Made by a program: the position numbers and the translations under genes | The notes under the pieces: generated by a model | What the model saw: the letters and a program-made list of their open reading frames with translations, nothing else | What the model was told of the DNA's origin: nothing | Databases searched by the model: none | Assembly (NCBI GenBank): GCA_025356665.1 | Contig: JANXRV010000008.1 | Coordinates: 14,734 to 78,733 of the forward strand | DNA: 64,000 bases | Source of the DNA: CAITSH01 sp025356665 | GTDB lineage: Bacteria > Pseudomonadota > Gammaproteobacteria > Burkholderiales > SG8-39 | Reading direction: 5' to 3' | Shown here: positions 46,265-54,695 of the stretch, piece after piece | Numbering within the stretch: position 1 is the first letter of the stretch | How the letters are laid out: each line of letters starts with the position of its first letter

Positions 46265-46334
46265 GCGTGGCGGCGTGGCGGCGTGGCGGCGAAGGACTTT
46301 AAGCCCTTAAGCCCGTTAGCCCGTTAGCCCGTTA
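46265..46334. repeat. Two adjacent 8-bp tandem arrays
   Basis: GCGTGGCG is repeated three times at 46265-46288, and GCCCGTTA three times at 46311-46334, preceded by an imperfect unit (GCCCTTAA). They lie in the gap between the sigma gene and cytochrome c4, which contains no gene. Confidence 0.85.
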
Positions 46335-46375
46335 GCCACTCAGACACTTAACCACTTAGCCACGACAGCGGGACG

Positions 46376-46402
46376 AAAAAAAGGCGGCTAACGCCGCCTT
46401 TT
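46376..46402 (-). terminator. Intrinsic terminator of the cytochrome c4 gene
   Basis: AAAAGGCGGC (46379-46388), TAAC, GCCGCCTTTT (46393-46402) is a perfect 10-base stem. On the minus strand it runs into seven T residues, about 20 bases after the cytochrome stop. The + direction is also followed by T residues, so it may be bidirectional. Confidence 0.85.
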
Positions 46403-46420
46403 CGATGCCACTGTCGCGCT

Positions 46421-47086
46421 TTAGTGCAGGCCCGCGATGTAATCGGAAACCGCCTGGATTTCCTTATCGGACAATTTGGCCGCAATCGTGCGCATCATTT
46501 TCAACGGATCGTTGGCGCGCTGCTCGGAACGCCAAGCTTTCATCTGCGTCTCGGTGTACTCGGCATGCTGGCCGGCAAGACGCGGGTACTGCGAGGGCAC
46601 GCCGGCACCGCTGGCCCCGTGGCAGGACGCGCAGGCGGCCACGCCTTTTGCGCTGATGCCGCCGCGCCAGATTTTCTGGCCAAGCTGGACCAGGTCTTTG
46701 TTACGCGCCGCCCCATCCTTAGGTTTTTGACCGGCGAAATAGGCACCGAGATTCTTCATGTCATCGGGGCTCAGGGCCGCGACCATAGCGGCCATGACGG
46801 CGTTCTCGCGCTCCGCCTTCTTGCCCGGCGCCGCCTTGAAATTGGCAAGCTGCTTGCTGATGTACTCGGGCATCTGACCGGCCAGCTTGGGATTGGCGGT
46901 GATGCTGCTGTTGCCGTCGGCGCCATGGCAGGCGGCGCACACTTGGGTCGCGATGGTCTGCCCCTTGCCCGCATCGGGTTTGGCGGCGGCCTTGCCCGGC
47001 GCATCGGCGGCAGTGGCAAGCGTGTTAATGCTGGTAATAGTAATGACGGCGGCGAGGGCCAGAACGTGCTTCATGCCGAATTCCAT
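46421..47086 (-). CDS. Dihaem cytochrome c4
   Basis: The 221-residue precursor starts at the ATG at 47086 (MEFGMKHVLALAAVITITSI) with AGGAG at the right distance; the longer frame has no ribosome site. After the signal peptide, two c-type haem sites are seen, CAACHGADGN and CASCHGASGAGVP, each in a domain that ends in the distal-Met pattern (KLAGQMPEYISKQL, RLAGQHAEYTETQM). Cytochrome c4 is a periplasmic electron carrier to terminal oxidases. Its position beside engB is common in Betaproteobacteria. A strong terminator follows. Confidence 0.93.
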   Translation of the reverse strand: MEFGMKHVLALAAVITITSINTLATAADAPGKAAAKPDAGKGQTIATQVCAACHGADGNSSITANPKLAGQMPEYISKQLANFKAAPGKKAERENAVMAAMVAALSPDDMKNLGAYFAGQKPKDGAARNKDLVQLGQKIWRGGISAKGVAACASCHGASGAGVPSQYPRLAGQHAEYTETQMKAWRSEQRANDPLKMMRTIAAKLSDKEIQAVSDYIAGLH

Positions 47087-47306
47087 GCGGACTCCTGAAA
47101 TTGAGTCGGGAAAGGGCCTGACCCCATCCCATTCCGGGCTGCTGTACGCACTGCGCGCGCAGTTGCAGAATAGACTCATACCAAAAGCTGGTATTCTATC
47201 TTAGAGTCGTGTTTTTAGGCCATATTTGGCCAACGGCGGGGCAAGTTGCGGCGTGCCAAGCCCGTTGCGCGGTACTATCGCGCCTTCCTTTGCAGCAAAG
47301 CCAACG

Positions 47307-48002
47307 ATGCCACTGTTTCAAAACCTGAGCTTTATCCAATCCGCGCAAGAGCTGACCGATCTGCCGCCGCACGCCGGCCTCGAGATCGCCTTCGCCGGCC
47401 GCTCCAACGCCGGCAAATCAAGTGCGATCAACGCACTCGCCAACCACAACCGGCTCGCCTTTGTCAGCAAGACCCCGGGCCGCACGCAACTGATCAATTT
47501 TTTCCGCATGGCGACGGGTGACTACCTCGTCGACCTGCCCGGCTACGGTTACGCCAAGGTGCCGCACACAGTGCGCGCGCACTGGCAGGGCCTGTTGGAA
47601 TTTTATCTCACCACGCGCGACCAGTTGTGCGGCCTCGCGCTGATGATGGACGTGCGGCGCCCACTCACCGATCTGGATGTCGTCATGCTCAACTGGTTCA
47701 TCCCCACGGGCAAACCGGTGCACGTGCTGCTTACCAAGTCGGACAAGCTGACGCCCAACCAAGGCAGGAAAGCCTTGCATGAAGTGCAAGTCGCACTGGC
47801 CAAATCCTCGCCGCTGTTTTCAGCTCAACTGTTCTCGAGCACCAAAAAAACCGGCATTGATGAGGCCGAAGCCGTACTGGCCGGCTGGCTGCCGAACGTG
47901 TCCATGGCCACGCCTGAACACAGAAAAGAGGTGCGCGAAGAAATTCGGGCGGCCACGACAAGAACGAGGCCCCGGAAGTACGCGGGTACATCCGAGGCCT
48001 GA
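47307..48002 (+). CDS. engB: Ribosome biogenesis GTP-binding protein EngB/YihA/YsxC
   Basis: From the ATG at 47307 the 231-residue GTPase reads LEIAFAGRSNAGKSSAINAL (G1), KTPGRTQLINFF (G2), YLVDLPGYGYAKVPHTVR (G3), HVLLTKSDKLTPNQGRKALH (G4) and SAQLFSSTKKTG (G5). It assists large-subunit assembly. The start is set by family length; 27 further codons upstream are unsupported. It is divergent from cytochrome c4. The C-terminal ~25 residues (Arg/Thr-rich) are variable. Confidence 0.95.
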   Translation: MPLFQNLSFIQSAQELTDLPPHAGLEIAFAGRSNAGKSSAINALANHNRLAFVSKTPGRTQLINFFRMATGDYLVDLPGYGYAKVPHTVRAHWQGLLEFYLTTRDQLCGLALMMDVRRPLTDLDVVMLNWFIPTGKPVHVLLTKSDKLTPNQGRKALHEVQVALAKSSPLFSAQLFSSTKKTGIDEAEAVLAGWLPNVSMATPEHRKEVREEIRAATTRTRPRKYAGTSEA

Positions 48003-48005
48003 AGT

Positions 48006-48039
48006 AAAAAACCCCGGGCGAAGGGGAATAAGCCCGGGG
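48006..48039 (-). terminator. Minus-strand intrinsic terminator in the engB-hemB gap
   Basis: Stem CCCCGGGC (48012-48019) / GCCCGGGG (48032-48039) with a 12-base loop, followed on the minus strand by six T (A-run 48006-48011 on +). On the + strand there is no T-run after it, so it is unlikely to terminate engB. Confidence 0.75.
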
Positions 48040-48160
48040 GCAAAAATGCCTTAACAGGACTAAGGCACCCGTTCAGGGAGATGAAACGGGAGACGATCGG
48101 AACCGTCTGCAGGTAAGACGGTGGAATCGGACAAAAAGTTTCAGGCGGCAGAGATAGAAA
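48006..48160 (-). ncRNA. Candidate small RNA: chain of hairpins ending in an intrinsic terminator
   Basis: Four stem-loops lie in tandem: CCCCGGGC/GCCCGGGG (48012-48039), TGCCTTA/TAAGGCA (48047-48067), CCCGTT/AACGGG (48068-48090) and ACCGTCT/AGACGGT (48102-48122). On the minus strand the last hairpin met is the GC-rich one, followed by TTTTTTAC, a textbook terminator. No minus-strand gene exists upstream that it could serve, since both neighbours are on +, so a short independent minus transcript is implied. No clear promoter could be identified, and the 5' end is a guess. It could instead be a + strand hemB leader. Confidence 0.4.
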
Positions 48161-48169
48161 TTCGTAACA

Positions 48170-48191
48170 ATTTGTTAATCATTTGTTAATC
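48170..48191. repeat. Tandem duplicate ATTTGTTAATC upstream of hemB
   Basis: ATTTGTTAATC occurs twice head to tail (48170-48180, 48181-48191) in an AT-rich stretch 35 bases before the hemB start. It may be part of the hemB promoter or a regulator site. Confidence 0.6.
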
Positions 48192-48225
48192 AATTGAATT
48201 TATTGAACATAGTGAGAAATTAAGG

Positions 48226-49230
48226 ATGAAGACCTACGGCAGCTTTCCCAGCGTACGCATGCGTCGCATGCGCCGGGATGACTTCTCACGTCGCTTAATG
48301 CGTGAGCATGTACTCACTACAAACGACTTGATTTATCCGGTTTTCGTCATGGAGGGCGCGAAAAAGACCCAAGCCGTCGCCTCCATGCCCGGCGTCGAAC
48401 GTTACACTCTGGACAAGCTGCTGCCAGTGGCCGAAAACTGCCTCAAACTGGGCGTTCCGGTCCTCGCCCTGTTCCCGGTCATAGACGCAAAACTCAAAAC
48501 CCTGGACGGGCGCGAAGCCATGAACGCCAAAGGCCTTATCCCGCGCGTAGTCAGGGCGTTAAAAAAGGAATTCCCAGAATTGGGCGTCATGTGCGATGTC
48601 GCGCTCGACCCCTACACCAGCCACGGCCAGGACGGGGTGATAGACAAAACCGGCTACATCCTCAATGACGACACCCTGGCCATCCTGGAAAAACAGGCGC
48701 TCACACAGGCGCAAGCTGGCGTCGACATTGTCGCCCCCTCGGACATGATGGACGGCCGCATCGGCCGCATCCGCGCCCAGCTGGATGCAAAAAAATTAAG
48801 CTACACGCGCATCATGGCCTACTCGGCCAAATACGCCTCGGCCTTTTACGGCCCCTTCCGTGACGCTGTCGGCTCGGCCGCCAACCTGGGCAAGAGCAAT
48901 AAAATGACCTACCAGATGGATCCAGCCAACTCCGATGAGGCCTTGTGGGAGGTCGGCCTGGACCTGGAGGAAGGCGCCGACATGGTGATGGTCAAACCGG
49001 GCATGCCCTACCTCGACATCCTGCGGCGCGTAAAAGACGAGTTCAAAGCGCCAACCTACGTCTACCAGGTCAGCGGCGAATACGCCATGCTCAAGGCCGC
49101 CGCACAAAACGGCTGGCTGGACGAACCCAAGTGCATGATGGAAAGCCTGCTCGCCTTCAAGCGCGCCGGTGCCGACGGCATCCTCACTTACTTCGCGCTG
49201 GACGCGGCCAAGGCGCTCAAAACCGCCTGA
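48226..49230 (+). CDS. hemB: Porphobilinogen synthase (delta-aminolevulinic acid dehydratase)
   Basis: The 334-residue enzyme condenses two 5-aminolevulinate molecules in haem synthesis. Core motifs are MRRDDFSRRLMREHVLTTND, VMCDVALDPYTSHGQDGV, VAPSDMMDGRIGRIRAQLD, YSAKYASAFYGPFRDA (Schiff-base Lys) and DMVMVKPGMPYLDILRRVKD (catalytic Lys). The metal-site segment DVALDPYTSHGQDG has Asp where zinc enzymes have Cys, so it is the magnesium/potassium type, as usual for Betaproteobacteria. The usual H in the H-G-H-D-G triplet is Q here. An AT-rich leader with a tandem repeat precedes it. Confidence 0.97.
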   Translation: MKTYGSFPSVRMRRMRRDDFSRRLMREHVLTTNDLIYPVFVMEGAKKTQAVASMPGVERYTLDKLLPVAENCLKLGVPVLALFPVIDAKLKTLDGREAMNAKGLIPRVVRALKKEFPELGVMCDVALDPYTSHGQDGVIDKTGYILNDDTLAILEKQALTQAQAGVDIVAPSDMMDGRIGRIRAQLDAKKLSYTRIMAYSAKYASAFYGPFRDAVGSAANLGKSNKMTYQMDPANSDEALWEVGLDLEEGADMVMVKPGMPYLDILRRVKDEFKAPTYVYQVSGEYAMLKAAAQNGWLDEPKCMMESLLAFKRAGADGILTYFALDAAKALKTA

Positions 49231-49274
49231 ACGCCGCCTGAACGCCGCCTTGTCGTCGGCGCGTCGCCAACCGA

Positions 49275-50408
49275 CTAAACGACGTGAATGTCGCGACCGT
49301 CCCGCGCCTGCTCCGGCTTGCGTCCATCGGGCTCCAGCTTGATATGCAAGCGCAAGTCGTTGGCTGAATCGGCAAAACGCAGCGCATCCTCGTAACTGAT
49401 CGCATTCGCCCGATACAAATCAAACAAGGCCTGGTCAAAGGTCTGCATACCCAGATCCCGCGAGCGCCCCATCAACTCCTTGATGCCGCTCACCTCGCCC
49501 TTGAAGATAAGATCCTTGACCAGCGGTGAGTCGAGCATGATCTCGAACGCGGCAACACGGCCGCTACCGCCCTCGCGCGGTACCAGGCGCTGGGACAGGA
49601 ATGCGCGCACATTGAGCGACAAGTCCATCAGCAGCTGCTGGCGGCGATCGTCGGGGAAAAAATTGATGATGCGCTCAAGCGCCTGGTTCGCGCTGTTCGC
49701 ATGCAGGGTCGCAAAACACAAATGCCCGGTCTCGGCGAAAGCCATGGCGTGTTCCATCGTCTCGCGGTCGCGTATCTCGCCGATCAAGATGACGTCGGGC
49801 GCCTGCCGCAACGTGTTCTTCAGGGCCGCCGCCCACGACTCCGTGGTAATGCCCACCTCGCGCTGCGTGACAATGCAGTTGCGGTGCTCATGCACAAATT
49901 CAATCGGGTCCTCGATGGTGATGATATGACCCTGGCTGTGCTCGTTGCGGTAACCGATCATCGCCGCCAAGGTCGTCGATTTGCCCGAGCCCGTTCCACC
50001 GGCAACGATCACCAGGCCGCGCGCCATCATGGCCACCTTGCTCAGCACCTGCGGCAGGCCCAGTTCGGCGAAGCCGGGAATTTTTGCCGTGATAGTGCGC
50101 AGCACCAGCCCCGGCCCGTTAAGATCGAAGAACGCGCTCACCCGAAAGCGCCCCAGCCCGCCAGGAGAAATGGCGAAGTTGCATTCCTTGGTCGCCTCGA
50201 ATGAAGCAAGCTGCTTGTCATTCATCAGCGCGCGGGCAAAGTCCTGCGTCTGCGCCGCAGTGAGCAACTGCTTGGAGATCGGCGTCACCTTGCCGTCAAT
50301 TTTAAAAGCCGGGGGAAAGCCCACGCTCAGGAACAGGTCGGAAGCCTTGCGGCCGACCATCAGCTTGAGCATTTCCTGGATTATTTCGATCGGGTGTTCT
50401 TCGGGCAT
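49275..50408 (-). CDS. pilU: Type IV pilus twitching ATPase PilU
   Basis: The 377-residue secretion-type ATPase has a Walker A VIVAGGTGSGKSTTLAAMIG, Asp boxes HIITIEDPIEFVH, VGITTESWAAALKNTLRQAP, Walker B DVILIGEIRDRETMEHAMAF and the His box HLCFATLHANSANQALERI. The N-terminal KLMVGRKASDLFLSVGFPPA and the C-terminal SANDLRLHIKLEP favour PilU over PilT. PilU cooperates with PilT in pilus retraction; pilT is not in the window. It stands apart from the pilMNOPQ operon and is convergent with hemB. Confidence 0.95.
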   Translation of the reverse strand: MPEEHPIEIIQEMLKLMVGRKASDLFLSVGFPPAFKIDGKVTPISKQLLTAAQTQDFARALMNDKQLASFEATKECNFAISPGGLGRFRVSAFFDLNGPGLVLRTITAKIPGFAELGLPQVLSKVAMMARGLVIVAGGTGSGKSTTLAAMIGYRNEHSQGHIITIEDPIEFVHEHRNCIVTQREVGITTESWAAALKNTLRQAPDVILIGEIRDRETMEHAMAFAETGHLCFATLHANSANQALERIINFFPDDRRQQLLMDLSLNVRAFLSQRLVPREGGSGRVAAFEIMLDSPLVKDLIFKGEVSGIKELMGRSRDLGMQTFDQALFDLYRANAISYEDALRFADSANDLRLHIKLEPDGRKPEQARDGRDIHVV

Positions 50409-50534
50409 ATGCAGACCTCTTTGCTTTCGCTCGTGGCGGTGAAACTCTGGCGGATCGACTCAAACATTCCGCGCCGCCGGCATCGGATCAAAGTGTCTGC
50501 CTCGCACGAAGTGGCGTCAATCAGAAGTTTGGCT

Positions 50535-51371
50535 CTATCCAAACACCAGCGCCACGCCATGCGCCTCGGTGGCGCCCACGGCGATCGAGCCATCCGGCAT
50601 GCGCATGCAACGAAACCCGCCGCGCCGCAACGCCAGATCCGCGGCGTCGCGATCGGCGACATGCACAAACAAGGCCACCGCCGCCGGTTCCGGCCGGCCC
50701 GAGACCCACACGCCGGGGAGTTTTTTCGCCAGGGAAGCGGCGGACACAAACGCCAGCGGCATGTCGCCGGTCTCCACCACCAGACCCTCGGCCACCGGCT
50801 TTGCCCTCGTATTGAAAATCCGCTGATAGGGAAGGGCCGCCGCCTCGGGCATTTCGTCGATGATGGCGACCGCGGCAAGCCGCATCGCGCCATTCTCATG
50901 CGACTGCCACTCCGGCCGCCAAACCAGATCGCGCGTGAAGTGCTGGCAGACAAAAATGCGCTGTCCGGGCGTCGCACTCAAGGGTAGCCCCGCCAAGACA
51001 AAGCGCGCATCCTGCGCGACCCCGTCCACCACCACCGGCCGCGACAGGGCGAACGGGCCGGTTGGTGCGAAACCGGCCGCGGCAAACTCCTTCGCCGCAG
51101 CGGCCGCGTCATCGGACTTGAGCGCGGTGGCCGCAAGTCCCTCGCCGCGCACCAGAAAATCGCTGTAATACTGGTTGAACGGATGCGGCCTGGGCACCGC
51201 CACAAGCTCGATGTAATCGTCACCAAACATGATGCAATGGTTCTGCGAGCCGAAGTCGTGATAGCCGCGCGGGGTCAGCGTAAAGCCCAGGCGCATGAAT
51301 GTTTCAGCCGCTAAATCGAGGTCATGCACGGTGATGACGATGTGATCAACGCCCTGGATGTGTTTGCGCAT
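50535..51371 (-). CDS. VOC-fold (glyoxalase-like) protein
   Basis: The 278-residue protein begins MRKHIQGVDHIVITVHDLDL, then AAETFMRLGFTLTPRGYHDF and CIMFGDDYIELVAVP, the glyoxalase/dioxygenase VOC half with the metal-type H and E (DHIVI, DYIELV). The rest (MRLAAVAIIDEMPEAA, AVALFVHVADRDAADLALRR) forms the second VOC pair and resembles the Glyoxalase_3-like group. Substrate unknown. It is divergent from the M20 gene. Confidence 0.85.
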   Translation of the reverse strand: MRKHIQGVDHIVITVHDLDLAAETFMRLGFTLTPRGYHDFGSQNHCIMFGDDYIELVAVPRPHPFNQYYSDFLVRGEGLAATALKSDDAAAAAKEFAAAGFAPTGPFALSRPVVVDGVAQDARFVLAGLPLSATPGQRIFVCQHFTRDLVWRPEWQSHENGAMRLAAVAIIDEMPEAAALPYQRIFNTRAKPVAEGLVVETGDMPLAFVSAASLAKKLPGVWVSGRPEPAAVALFVHVADRDAADLALRRGGFRCMRMPDGSIAVGATEAHGVALVFG

Positions 51372-51439
51372 GGGGAAACCGGTGAGGATGTGGCAACATT
51401 ATAAATTGTCCACGCGTAATCCTAATTCTGGTGACAGCC

Positions 51440-52618
51440 ATGAACATCGTCGAAAAAATCATCCAGCAGCAGGCCGAGATCAGCGCCATCCGGCGCGACA
51501 TCCACGCCAATCCTGAAACGGCGTTTGAAGAGCTGCGCACCTCCGGACTGGTTGCGTCCAAACTGGAATCCTGGGGCATCGAGGTGCATCGCGGCCTCGC
51601 CAAAACCGGTGTCGTCGGCAAGCTCACCTGCGGCAGCGGTAGCGGTGGACGCGCCATAGGCCTGCGCGCCGACATGGACGCGCTGCCCATCCAGGAAAAA
51701 AACAACTTCGGCTACAAATCCAAAAACGCGGGCCGCATGCACGCCTGCGGCCACGACGGCCACACCGCGATGCTGCTCGGCGCGGCCAAATACCTGGCGC
51801 AGAGCAAAAACTTTGAGGGCACCGTGTATTTCATATTCCAGCCGGCCGAAGAGGGCGAGGGCGGCGGACGTGAAATGGTCAACGAGGGCCTGTTCGAAAA
51901 ATTTCCGGTGGACGCGGTTTTCGGCATGCACAACTGGCCGGGCATCCCGGTCGGTCAGTTCGCCGTCATGCCCGGCCCGATGATGGCCTCCTCGGACAAC
52001 TTCGAGATCCGCATCATCGGCCGCGGCGCCCATGCGGCCATGGCCCATCACGGCATTGACCCGGTGGTGGTAGGCGCCGAACTGGTGCTGGCCTTACAGA
52101 CTCTGGTGAGTCGCAGCATCAGCCCGGTGGATCCGGCGGTGCTCAGCGTGACGCAGTTTCAAGCTGGAGAAGCAATCAACGCCATTCCCTCGGAAGCCCT
52201 GCTGCGGGGCACGGTGCGCGCCTTCAAGCCGCGCGTGCAGGACAAAATCGAGGCGGGCATCACGCGGCTTGCAAACGGCATCGCGGCAGCCCACGGCGCG
52301 ACAGCCCAGGTGATGTACCAGCGCCGCTACCCGCCCACCGTAAACTCTCCGGCGGAAAGCCTGATCGCCGCTGCGGTGCTGGAAAAAATGGTCGGCACGG
52401 AAAACGTGCTGCGCGACCTGCAACCGACCATGGGCGCCGAGGATTTCGCCTTCATGCTGCAAGCTCGGCCCGGCTGCTACGTCTGGATAGGCAATGGTCC
52501 GGGCGAGGGCGGCTGCATGCTGCACAACCCGCAGTACGATTTCAACGATGAGATCCTGCCCATCGGATCGAGCTACTGGGTGCAGTTGACGGAGCATATG
52601 CTGGCGCCCACGCGCTGA
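51440..52618 (+). CDS. M20 family amidohydrolase (hippurate hydrolase-like)
   Basis: The 392-residue dinuclear metallopeptidase-fold enzyme has IRRDIHANPETAFEELRTSG, IGLRADMDALPIQEKNNFGY, MHACGHDGHTAMLLGAAKYL (metal Cys/His), IFQPAEEGEGGGREMVNEGL (metal Glu/Glu) and AVFGMHNWPGIPVGQ. Near the end, QPTMGAEDFAFMLQARPGCY is the last metal site. Relatives hydrolyse N-acyl or amide bonds of hippurate, N-acyl amino acids or auxin conjugates. The ATG at 51440 is chosen; a GTG at 51431 is also possible. Substrate not predictable. Confidence 0.93.
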   Translation: MNIVEKIIQQQAEISAIRRDIHANPETAFEELRTSGLVASKLESWGIEVHRGLAKTGVVGKLTCGSGSGGRAIGLRADMDALPIQEKNNFGYKSKNAGRMHACGHDGHTAMLLGAAKYLAQSKNFEGTVYFIFQPAEEGEGGGREMVNEGLFEKFPVDAVFGMHNWPGIPVGQFAVMPGPMMASSDNFEIRIIGRGAHAAMAHHGIDPVVVGAELVLALQTLVSRSISPVDPAVLSVTQFQAGEAINAIPSEALLRGTVRAFKPRVQDKIEAGITRLANGIAAAHGATAQVMYQRRYPPTVNSPAESLIAAAVLEKMVGTENVLRDLQPTMGAEDFAFMLQARPGCYVWIGNGPGEGGCMLHNPQYDFNDEILPIGSSYWVQLTEHMLAPTR

Positions 52619-52710
52619 GCACAGCAGCCTCTGCCAATGTCGTGATTGCATCAGCTCTAGGGCAGCGCCGCATCAAGACACATCGATTGGGCGCGGCAGA
52701 TACCTTGAGT

Positions 52711-52773
52711 TTGGGACTTGAGACTTGAGATTTGGGGCTTGAGGCTTAGAGCTTGAGACTTGAGACTTGAGGC
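52711..52773. repeat. Nine tandem heptamers, consensus TTGAGAC
   Basis: Nine 7-base units run without interruption: TTGGGAC, TTGAGAC, TTGAGAT, TTGGGGC, TTGAGGC, TTAGAGC, TTGAGAC, TTGAGAC and TTGAGGC. The array lies between the convergent M20 and dsbD genes, 38 bases from the dsbD stop. Confidence 0.9.
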
Positions 52774-52811
52774 CTGTGCCCGCGCAATCAATCCGCGCCT
52801 TGTCGCACGCG

Positions 52812-54695
52812 CTAGCGCAGCGCGATGTCCAGCGTCTTGCCGAATTTCTCGGCTGACTGGAAACCGACCACGCGCAGACCCGGGATTTCCCTCCCGCGCG
52901 CATCAAAAAATATGATGCCCGGGGGGCCGAACAGCTTGAAACGCTTGAGCAAGGCCTTGTGCTCCGCAGTGTTGCCGGTGACATCGACCTGCAACAGGCG
53001 CATGCCCGACAGACGATCGCCCACCTGCGCATTGCTGAAGGTGTAGCGCTCCATTTCCTTGCACGACACGCACCAGTCGGCGTAAAAATCGAGCATCACC
53101 GGCCGGCCCGCGTCAGCAAGCCGCGCGTCGAGTTCGGCCACCGAGGCGATGCGCTCGAACGTGACCGGTTTGCCCTCGGCGATACCACCGGAGCGAAACG
53201 CCTCCAGCGGCATCAGCGGATCGCGGCTGCCGGCGAGCGCGCCGGCCAGCATCGCCGCACCGGCAAGCAAGGCCACCAGCCCCAGCGCCTTGCCCAGGCG
53301 CACCACGGTGCGCGCCTGCGGCGGCAGCGGATCAATAGCGCGCAACAGCACGCCCGAACCAATCAGCAAAGCCGCCCACGCCAGCAACACCCCGGCCGGC
53401 GGCAGCACCGGCGAGACAATCCACACCGCCACGGCCAGCAACAGCACGCCAAAGAATTGCTTCACCGCGTTCATCCACGATCCGGCGCGCGGCAGCAGTG
53501 CGCCCTCGGACACGCCCACCACCAGCAGCGGCAGGCCCATGCCCAGGGCCATGACAAACAGCGCGGTGCCGCCCATCAGCGCGTCGCGCGTCTGGCCGAT
53601 GTAGAGCAGCGCGCCAGCCAGCGGCGCGGCTACGCAAGGGCTCATCACCACCGCCGAGAGCACGCCCATCAAGGCCACCGACGCAATGCGCCCGCCCTGC
53701 AGCTGGTGATTGTGCGCATGCAGACGGTGGCGCAGGAATCCGGGCAATTGCAATTCGTAAAGACCAAACATCGATAGCGACAAGACCACGAAGACCAGGG
53801 CAAATGCGCCCAGCACCCAGGCGTTTTGCAGCGCCGCGGCAATCAGGGTGCCGGAAAAACCGGCGGCCACACCGGCGATGGCGTAGGTCACCGCCATGCC
53901 CAGCACATAGGTGATAGACAGCAGTAGTGCGCGCATCTTGGACAGGTCACGACCTTCGCCGGCGATGATGCCCGACAGGATGGGAATCATCGGCAGCATG
54001 CAGGGCGTGAACGCGAGCAGCAAGCCGAAGCCAAAAAAACTCGCCAGCACCAGCAAGGGCTTATCCGACTGGAACAGGGCGGCGATCTCAAAGTCACTGC
54101 CCGCGGCCGGGCGCAGGCTCTCGCTCATCGATTGCCCCCCGGGCGCAGCCTGGGCAAGCCGACTCTCCAGCACCGATGTGCCGCCGGCACGCGACAGGAA
54201 CAGTGAAGAGGGCGTTGCACCGGCGCCGCCCGCGGCGAGCAAACTGACATCGGCCGACTGCGTTTGCGGCACGTAGCACACGCCGACATCGGCGCAGCCT
54301 TGCGAGCTCACGAGCAGTTTGAGCTGTTGCGCGCCGCCCTCAACCGGAATGCGGATGAACAGGTCTTTGCGATACGTTTCAACGCGGCCGAAAAATTCAT
54401 CCTGCTTGACCTGGCCGGCGGGAAACTCGGGCTTACCCAGCTTGATGGTGACGGCCGCCGCGCCCGCGGGCGTCGGCAAGCGCGGCTCGGCGGCAAAGCG
54501 AAATTTCTCGCGGTACAGGTAGTAGCCATCGGCGATCTGGTAGTGCACTTCCAGCGTCGCCGGGTCAAGCGCGCGCACGGAGAGGCGGAACGCCTTTTCC
54601 GGCTCTAGCAAATCCTCAGGATTGGCGGCGTGAACGCAGGGGAGCGGGCCGAGCAAGGCCAGCAGCAGAAAAAAAAATCGAACAGGCATGATCAT
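52812..54695 (-). CDS. dsbD: Thiol:disulphide interchange protein DsbD
   Basis: The 627-residue protein carries reducing power across the inner membrane. It has a signal peptide (FFFLLLALLGPLPCVHA), an N-terminal immunoglobulin-like domain with its Cys pair (SSQGCADVGVCYVPQ) and an eight-helix membrane core (LLLAFTPCMLPMIPILSGII; VVMSPCVAAPLAGALLY, each with the key Cys). The C-terminal thioredoxin domain has LDFYADWCVSCKEMERYTFS. All three redox centres are intact. It overlaps cutA by four bases (ATGA), in an SDR-cutA-dsbD operon. Confidence 0.96.
   Translation of the reverse strand: MIMPVRFFFLLLALLGPLPCVHAANPEDLLEPEKAFRLSVRALDPATLEVHYQIADGYYLYREKFRFAAEPRLPTPAGAAAVTIKLGKPEFPAGQVKQDEFFGRVETYRKDLFIRIPVEGGAQQLKLLVSSQGCADVGVCYVPQTQSADVSLLAAGGAGATPSSLFLSRAGGTSVLESRLAQAAPGGQSMSESLRPAAGSDFEIAALFQSDKPLLVLASFFGFGLLLAFTPCMLPMIPILSGIIAGEGRDLSKMRALLLSITYVLGMAVTYAIAGVAAGFSGTLIAAALQNAWVLGAFALVFVVLSLSMFGLYELQLPGFLRHRLHAHNHQLQGGRIASVALMGVLSAVVMSPCVAAPLAGALLYIGQTRDALMGGTALFVMALGMGLPLLVVGVSEGALLPRAGSWMNAVKQFFGVLLLAVAVWIVSPVLPPAGVLLAWAALLIGSGVLLRAIDPLPPQARTVVRLGKALGLVALLAGAAMLAGALAGSRDPLMPLEAFRSGGIAEGKPVTFERIASVAELDARLADAGRPVMLDFYADWCVSCKEMERYTFSNAQVGDRLSGMRLLQVDVTGNTAEHKALLKRFKLFGPPGIIFFDARGREIPGLRVVGFQSAEKFGKTLDIALR

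Noticed and set aside
48012..48039. Terminator for engB on the + strand
   Set aside because: The + strand lacks a T-run after the hairpin. The T-run exists only on the minus strand.
52711..52773. Possible CRISPR-like array of heptamers
   Set aside because: Units are contiguous 7-mers without spacers; it is a simple tandem repeat.
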